From: JAFGLY01 sp041309225
Lineage (GTDB): Bacteria; Myxococcota_A; UBA796; JAFGLY01
Length of the DNA: 9,499 nt
NCBI GenBank assembly: GCA_041309225.1
Contig: JBFYZZ010000260.1
Coordinates: 1-9,499 of the forward strand
Reading direction: 5' to 3'
The notes under the pieces are model-generated. The model was not told where the DNA came from and ran no database searches. It worked only from the letters and a program-made list of their open reading frames with translations. The translations under genes and the position numbers were made by a program. Shown piece by piece: positions 4,523 to 9,499 of this stretch. The first letter of the stretch is position 1; every line of letters starts with the position of its first letter.

Positions 4523-7500
4523 ATGGACGTCCGCCTCCGCGGTTGGCTGCACGACGCACGCCGCCACCGGATCCTGGGGATCGCGCTGGGCATCGTCCTG
4601 CTCGCGGCGGCCTGGGTGTCGCTGGGGCACTGGTCCCGCGTCGTGGACGACGCCTACATCACCGTCCGCTACGCGTGGAACCTCGTGCACGGGCAGGGCC
4701 CGGTCTTCAACCCGGGCGAGCGCGTCGAGGGGTTCTCGAACCCCACCTGGCTCCTCCTGCTCGCGCCCTTCCTGGCCGTCGGGGCGGACCCTCTTTGGGT
4801 CGCCAAGGTCCTCGGTCTGGCCGCCCACCTGGCGGCCGTGGCGGGCGCCGCCCTGCTGGCCCGGGCGCTGGCCCGCCGAGAGGGTCGCACCCCCGACGCC
4901 GCCGCGGTGCTGGCGGCCGGCTTCCTCGCCGTGAGCCTGCCGGCCGCCTACTGGGCCGTCCAGGGGCTGGAGACCTCCTTCTTCGCGGCCCTCCTGGTCC
5001 TGTCCCTGTGGCGCCTCGCCGAGGAGGACGGCCGCCCCGGGGCCCGGCCCGTCTCGGCCGTCCTGGCGGGCATCGCCATGGTGTCCCGCCCCGAGGCGCC
5101 CCTCATCGTCGCGGGCATCGCCGTGGCCCGCGCCGTGACCGCCATCCGCCGGCGGGAGGGCTTACGTCCGCTCGTGCGCTGGGCGCTGCCGTTCGTCCTC
5201 CCCGGGGCGCTGTGGCTGGCGTTCCGCCTGGTCTACTACGGGTACCCCCTGCCCAACACGTTCTACGCCAAGGGCCACGCGGCACCGCTCCACGTGGTGT
5301 GGGCGTACGTCCGTCCCTGGCTCACGCTGGAGGCGGCCTTCGCCCTCGCGGGCCTCACCGGCCTGATCGTGCTCCTGGCCCGCCGCCTCCAGCCGTCCCT
5401 GGCGCTGCTCCTGGTGTTCGCGGCCGAGGTGATCTTCGTGCGGCACAGCGCCGGCGACTGGATGCCCAACCAGCGCCTCCTGGTCGCGCTGCTGCCGCTG
5501 CTCGCCGCCGCCGCGGGCGCCGCGACCGGCATGGCCGCGGCCTCCTTCCGGTCCCGCACGCTCCGCTGGGTGCCGGTCGCCATCCTGGCCGCCCTGGTGG
5601 GGCTCCAGGGGGCCCGCTCGGTGCCGCTGGCCGAGGTGGACGTGGCCCGCGACGGCGCACTCGTGCGGACCCCCCGCACGGAGCGCCAGTGGTTCCCGGC
5701 CTCCACGCGCGAGACCTGGCACGGCGCCATGCAGGACGTGGCGGCCTTCCTCCTGCAACGGATCCCGCCCGGCGCCACGCTCGCCTACAGCGAGATCGGC
5801 CTCACCGGCTACGTGGGCGGCTGGCCCCTCGTGGACGTCCTGGGCCTCACCGACGCCACCCTGTCGGGCGCCGACGGCTCCAGCGAGGCCGAGGCCCTCG
5901 AGTCCCTCCACCGCCGCGCCCCGGACTGGATCCTCCTCCGCCCGGCCGCCCGCGCTGGGCTCCGGGTCGGTCGTCTGAGGGAGACCGCCTGGCTCTACGA
6001 GGAGTACGACCTCGAGGAGGGGCCCGCGGGCGGCTTCACGCTGGCCGCCCGCAAGGGCACCCGCCGGGCCACCCCCGAGGAGGTGGCCTCCGCGCTTGCA
6101 CGCGCCGTTCGGCTCGCCCCCCGCTTCGTCCTCTTCCACGAGGCGCGGGTCGCCTGGATGGACGCCCTCCCCGCCGGGGAGGCACGCCGCGCGGTCTGCC
6201 GGGATCTGGCGGCCCGGCATCCCGGGGCGGAGGCGCTCCTGGCCACCTGCGAGGCGACCCTGGAGCGGCCGGGGCCGCCGCCCGACGTGGCCCCCCGCCG
6301 CCTCGTGCGGGAGTCCATCGGGGTCGACCTGGCGCTCGCCCAGCGGGCCGAGGGCGCGTCTCCGGGTGCCCTCGTCGTGTCCGGTCCCCGGATCACGCTC
6401 GTGGACCCCGTGCCCTGGCGCCCGGAGGATCTGCCCGGCGGACCCCGGCGATGGACCCATCCGGCCACCTTCGTCCAGGGCGTGGAGATCTCCGACGTGC
6501 GCGTGGGCGACCGGCCGTGCCCGCTCACGGCGGGCGGACCCGGCACCTGCGGCGTCGTCGCCGGGCACCTGGTGGTGTTCACCGGTCCGGGCGATCCGCC
6601 CGCCGGGGTCTCCTTCGCGGTGCCCCCGGAGGTGGCCGAGGCGGAGGCGGCCGTCCGGGGCATCGCCCCCGAGGGCGGCACGGCCACCCGCGCCGCGTAC
6701 GAGGTCCCGGGCACGGGCTGGGTGATCCCCGCCTTCTCCACCATGAAGCGCATCCCCGTCCCCGAGGCCCGTCCGGGCATGCACGTGCGGTTCCGGCCCG
6801 TCCTCCTGGCCTCGCCCCTCTACCAGGGTCCCGCGGTGGCCAACCTGCTCGTCACCGCCTGGGTACGCAACCAGAAGGACCCTCCCAGCGTCGAGCTCTG
6901 GTCCGGCCCTCCCCCGGGGCCCGACGCTGCCCCGATCGACGCCGTCCTGGACCTGCCCGAGACTCCCCAGGGCGTCGTGATCGGGATCCGGGGCCCCGGC
7001 GGCACCCCCATGCGGCTGGGCGCCCTCCCCGCGATCGCGGATCCGGTGATCCTCGGGGTCACCTCGACCGAACTCGTGGCCGAGGAGGAGGCACCGGGCA
7101 CCCCCGACGAGCCGCTGCCCGAAGGCCGCGACCTCGCCACGCTGGCCACCGGCAGAGGCCCGGTCGCCGTCGCCGTGGACGGCGATCGCGTGACGGTGCG
7201 CGCGCCGCTCACCTGGCGGGAGCGGGCGCACGAGGACCGGGCCTTTCGCCTGTTCCCGGTCCCCTTCGTCCAGGGTCTCCTCGTGTCGGACGTCGTGATC
7301 GATGGGCGGCCCTGCCCGCTCGGACGGACCTCGGGCCCCTGCCTCCTCCTCGATGGGGCCCTCGCGGTGGCCCGGGCGCCCGGGGAGCCCGACCCCCAGG
7401 AGGTGTCGTTCCGCGTGCCGCCGGAGGCCGCCGCCGAGGAGCGCCGGATCCGCGGCCTCCAGGACGGCCTCCCGACCGCCGTCGTCCGCGTGGAGGGGTT

Positions 7501-7882
7501 CGAACGGCCGGCGGTGTTCGGCCACAGCGTCGGGGCCCGCGTCGCGCTGGACGCGGTCGCCGAGGGGTCCGTCCTCGTCTTCCGGCCCGTCGTCCTCGAC
7601 TCCCCGGTGTTCGCGTCGACGCGGCAGCTCACGTTCGAGCTGTCCGTGCGCGGCCGCGCCGGGGCCCAGGCCCCCGCCCGGGTGGCCTGGACGGGCCTGG
7701 TGCGAGGCCGTCCCTCCCGGCTCGTACACGTCCCCCTCGCGCCGGGCGAGGGGGTGAGCGGGGCGATCCTCACGCTGCGCGTGCCGGGCATCTCGGAGAA
7801 TCGGCTCGGGCCCGTGCCGCTCTGGACCGACCTCCGCCTCGTGGCGCCCGAGGTCTCCGACGTGGTCGCCGGGATGCGATGA
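4523..7882 (+). CDS. GT-C (AftB-like) membrane glycosyltransferase fused to two tandem C-terminal domains
   Basis: The product has 1119 residues. ATG 4523 is preceded by GGGAG (4514-4518) at a short 4-base spacing; an in-frame TTG at 4481 is a weaker alternative. Residues about 15-366 are a multi-pass membrane domain. The first extracytoplasmic loop has VVDDAYITVRYAWN (40-53), then NPGERVEGFSNPTW (63-76), the acidic-pair signature of GT-C transferases such as the AftB-like group, which use polyprenyl-phosphate sugars on the outer membrane face. Asp42/Asp43 are the likely catalytic or metal pair. AGDWMPNQRLL (310-320) and EIGLTGYVGGWPLVDVLGLTD (424-444) are also typical. Residues 515-580 are helical. 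Residues about 600-845 and 865-1108 are two related domains sharing FVQG, SDV, RPCPL, a second Cys and VPPE. Acceptor and sugar are unknown. It overlaps the next gene by ATGA. Confidence 0.87.
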   Translation: MDVRLRGWLHDARRHRILGIALGIVLLAAAWVSLGHWSRVVDDAYITVRYAWNLVHGQGPVFNPGERVEGFSNPTWLLLLAPFLAVGADPLWVAKVLGLAAHLAAVAGAALLARALARREGRTPDAAAVLAAGFLAVSLPAAYWAVQGLETSFFAALLVLSLWRLAEEDGRPGARPVSAVLAGIAMVSRPEAPLIVAGIAVARAVTAIRRREGLRPLVRWALPFVLPGALWLAFRLVYYGYPLPNTFYAKGHAAPLHVVWAYVRPWLTLEAAFALAGLTGLIVLLARRLQPSLALLLVFAAEVIFVRHSAGDWMPNQRLLVALLPLLAAAAGAATGMAAASFRSRTLRWVPVAILAALVGLQGARSVPLAEVDVARDGALVRTPRTERQWFPASTRETWHGAMQDVAAFLLQRIPPGATLAYSEIGLTGYVGGWPLVDVLGLTDATLSGADGSSEAEALESLHRRAPDWILLRPAARAGLRVGRLRETAWLYEEYDLEEGPAGGFTLAARKGTRRATPEEVASALARAVRLAPRFVLFHEARVAWMDALPAGEARRAVCRDLAARHPGAEALLATCEATLERPGPPPDVAPRRLVRESIGVDLALAQRAEGASPGALVVSGPRITLVDPVPWRPEDLPGGPRRWTHPATFVQGVEISDVRVGDRPCPLTAGGPGTCGVVAGHLVVFTGPGDPPAGVSFAVPPEVAEAEAAVRGIAPEGGTATRAAYEVPGTGWVIPAFSTMKRIPVPEARPGMHVRFRPVLLASPLYQGPAVANLLVTAWVRNQKDPPSVELWSGPPPGPDAAPIDAVLDLPETPQGVVIGIRGPGGTPMRLGALPAIADPVILGVTSTELVAEEEAPGTPDEPLPEGRDLATLATGRGPVAVAVDGDRVTVRAPLTWRERAHEDRAFRLFPVPFVQGLLVSDVVIDGRPCPLGRTSGPCLLLDGALAVARAPGEPDPQEVSFRVPPEAAAEERRIRGLQDGLPTAVVRVEGFERPAVFGHSVGARVALDAVAEGSVLVFRPVVLDSPVFASTRQLTFELSVRGRAGAQAPARVAWTGLVRGRPSRLVHVPLAPGEGVSGAILTLRVPGISENRLGPVPLWTDLRLVAPEVSDVVAGMR
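6320..7846 (+). other. Tandem duplicated extracytoplasmic domain pair (residues about 600-845 and 865-1108)
   Basis: The two domains align over most of their length at an offset of 263-265 residues. The clearest block is residues 649-714 (6467-6664) against 914-979 (7262-7459). Both read FVQG, then SDV, RPCPL, a second Cys after 9-10 residues, VSFxVPPE and a closing RG(I/L). A second shared block is RFRPVLLASPLY (756-767) and VFRPVVLDSPVF (1019-1030). The conserved cysteine pairs (666/676 and 931/940) suggest one disulfide per domain, consistent with an extracytoplasmic location. The strands look beta-rich. I recognise no named domain; a glycan-binding or assembly role is a guess. Confidence 0.65.
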
Positions 7883-9499
7883 TCCGCCTCCTCCACGCGC
7901 TCCGCGGGTGGTCCGGGCTGGCCTGGGGGCTCCCGGCCGCCGGCGTCGCGGCCTGGGTGGCGCTGGGCAACTGGCGCGTCAACGTGGACGACGCCTACAT
8001 CTCGCTCGAGTACGCCCGGCACCTCGTGGCCGGCGACGGGCTCGTGTTCGAGGCCGGCGAGCGGGTGGAGGGCTTCTCGAACCCCGCCTGGGTCCTCCTC
8101 CTCGCCGGCGCCACCGCCCTGGGCGGGGACGGGATCGTCTGGGCCAGGTCGCTGGGGCTCGCCTTCCACCTGGCGTCGGTGGTGGGCACGGCGCTCCTCG
8201 TCCTCGCCGTGGGCCGCTCCGCGGGCCGGGCGTCCGGGCTGGCGGCAGCCCTGGCGGCGGGCTTCGTGGCCGTCTCGCTGCCCGCCAGTGCCTGGGCGGT
8301 CAAGGGGCTGGAGTGCTCCCTCTACCGGGCGCTCCTGGTGGGCGCCCTCTGGCGGCTCACCGTGGAGGCGGACCGCCCGGACGCCCGGCCCTGGTCGGCG
8401 GTGCTGGCGGGCATCGCCGCGATCACCCGGCCCGAGGCGCCCCTCCTCGTGGCCGGCCTGGCCGGGGCCCGTGCCCTCCTCGCCCTGCGCAGGCGCGATC
8501 CGGTCCGCCGCCTCGCGGCCTGGCTCGCCCTGGCCGCGACCCCGTTCCTTGCCTGGGAGGTCTTCCGCCTGGCCTGGTACGGCTTCCCGCTCGCCAACAC
8601 CTGGTACGTGAAGGGGCGGAGCCGGGAGCCGCTCGCCGACGTGTTGACCTACCTCGAACCGTGGATCCGCCTGGAGTGGCCGTTCCTCCTCGCGACCGCG
8701 ATCGGGATCGCGGGGATCCTGGTGGCCCGGGCACGGGGGGCCGGGGCCGTGCTCCTCGTGGCGGGCGCCCAGGTCGCGTTCCTCGCCCTCCAGGGCGACG
8801 ACTGGATGCCCAACCAGCGGTTCGTCGGGCCGCTCGTCCCCCTGCTCGCGGCCCTGGCCGGGATCGGGGCCGCGGCCGTCCGGGGTCGGGCGCATGTGCC
8901 CGCGGCATTCGTCCTGGCCGGGCTGGTCGGGATCCAGGCGTTCCGGAGTGTGCCGGTCAAGACGGCCCGGCTCGGGGCCGACGGCCGCCTCGAGACGGTC
9001 CTCCGCGAGGAGGCCGACTGGCCTCCCGAATCGCTGGAACGAGGCTTCCACGCCAGCATGAGCAACGCCGTGGCGGCCCTGCTCACCCGTGTCCCCCCGG
9101 GGGCCACCCTGGCCATGCCCGATGTGGGCCTGGCCGGCTACGCCACCGACTGGGTGATCGTGGACCTCGTCGGGCTCGTGAGCCGTGAGATCTCGGGCGC
9201 CACCGGCCTCGACACGCCCGGCCGGGTGGCCTGGCTGCACGGGCGACGTCCCGACTGGATCGCCCTCAACGATCCCGGGTCCTGCTCCCGCTTCCAGCGG
9301 TCCATCTGGAATGCCCCGTGGTTCTGGACCGAGTACGAGCCCGTGCGCGCGTCCGGCGTGGCCTACACCCTCGCGCGCCGCCGGGACTCCCCGCCGGCCA
9401 CGCCCGAGGAGGTCCTGGCCGGGTTCGAGCGGGCCGTGGACCGGGCGCCGGGGTTCCTGACCTTCCACCTGCAGCGGATGGCGTGGGCCGCGGCGGTCG
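7879..9499 (+). CDS. Second GT-C (AftB-like) membrane glycosyltransferase, cut by window edge
   Basis: The frame is open from ATG 7879 to the right edge (540 codons, no stop). The ATG overlaps the TGA of the previous gene (ATGA) and has no strong Shine-Dalgarno of its own, so it is probably translationally coupled. It is a paralogue of its neighbour along the whole visible length, by eye roughly half identical. Matches include NVDDAYISLEYARHLV (35-50, Asp37/Asp38), AGERVEGFSNPAW (59-71), VSLPASAWAVKGLE (132-145), ITRPEAPLL (182-190), GDDWMPNQRF (306-315), DVGLAGY (415-421), VIVDLVGL (426-433) and the helical ATPEEVLAGFERAV (507-520). Membrane segments fill about residues 12-358. Whether it carries the duplicated C-terminal domains lies beyond the window. 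Likely role: transfer of a second sugar, or the same sugar at another position, onto a surface polymer. Confidence 0.88.
   Translation, partial: MIRLLHALRGWSGLAWGLPAAGVAAWVALGNWRVNVDDAYISLEYARHLVAGDGLVFEAGERVEGFSNPAWVLLLAGATALGGDGIVWARSLGLAFHLASVVGTALLVLAVGRSAGRASGLAAALAAGFVAVSLPASAWAVKGLECSLYRALLVGALWRLTVEADRPDARPWSAVLAGIAAITRPEAPLLVAGLAGARALLALRRRDPVRRLAAWLALAATPFLAWEVFRLAWYGFPLANTWYVKGRSREPLADVLTYLEPWIRLEWPFLLATAIGIAGILVARARGAGAVLLVAGAQVAFLALQGDDWMPNQRFVGPLVPLLAALAGIGAAAVRGRAHVPAAFVLAGLVGIQAFRSVPVKTARLGADGRLETVLREEADWPPESLERGFHASMSNAVAALLTRVPPGATLAMPDVGLAGYATDWVIVDLVGLVSREISGATGLDTPGRVAWLHGRRPDWIALNDPGSCSRFQRSIWNAPWFWTEYEPVRASGVAYTLARRRDSPPATPEEVLAGFERAVDRAPGFLTFHLQRMAWAAAV

Noticed and set aside
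5162..7729. Minus-strand open frame of 855 codons antisense to the first glycosyltransferase
   Set aside because: The composition is Gly/Arg/His/Glu-rich with no domain, membrane or signal pattern. It exists because GC-rich third positions remove stops on the opposite strand; the plus-strand frame has clear GT-C motifs.
6820..9468. Minus-strand open frame of 882 codons antisense to both glycosyltransferase genes
   Set aside because: It crosses a gene boundary on the other strand, changes composition partway and shows no recognisable motif; the opposite strand is clearly coding.

Overview
The window is very GC-rich throughout, with strong G/C preference at third codon positions, so long open frames also appear antisense to the real genes. 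Four features point to a Gram-negative, deep-branching high-GC bacterium, most like Myxococcota (Polyangia-type) or a related delta-group lineage: very short lipoprotein signals ending in LAAC, Asp-Thr-Gly linkers after the lipidated cysteine, a membrane-embedded spermidine-synthase-like protein, and AftB-like GT-C glycosyltransferases. The taxonomy is inferred from style, not from a marker gene. No rRNA, tRNA, CRISPR array, transposase or phage gene was seen.

Layout. On the left (1-661, minus) lies the N-terminal 220 codons of a multi-pass membrane protein of the spermidine-synthase-like family, cut by the window edge. Divergent from it (771-1812, plus) is a pair of small predicted lipoproteins separated by 22 bp and probably co-transcribed. 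From 1813 to 2544 there is a 732-bp gene-free stretch packed with repeats. It holds three blocks of a GC-rich interspersed repeat whose core folds as a 13-nt hairpin, several perfect palindromes, and an array of three 51-bp units, visibly less GC-rich than its surroundings, that carry dyad symmetry.

Next (2545-4350, minus) is an alkaline-phosphatase/sulfatase-superfamily lipoprotein of 601 residues. It has an N-terminal carbohydrate-binding-like beta domain and a threonine where a formylglycine sulfatase would have its cysteine. A 172-bp divergent promoter region with an 8-bp inverted repeat and an 11-bp direct repeat separates it from a plus-strand operon of two paralogous GT-C membrane glycosyltransferases (4523-7882, and 7879 to beyond the right edge) joined by an ATGA stop/start overlap. 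The first glycosyltransferase is fused to a large extracytoplasmic C-terminal region containing two tandem copies of a domain I do not recognise, each with a conserved cysteine pair. I consider this the most novel-looking element in the window.

How the genes may work together (inference): the GT-C enzymes would move sugars from polyprenyl-phosphate donors onto a surface polymer in the periplasm. The divergently transcribed lipid-anchored hydrolase or transferase could trim or modify a phosphate- or sulfate-type substituent on the same glycan. The two small lipoproteins and the spermidine-synthase-like protein have no evident functional link to this unit.
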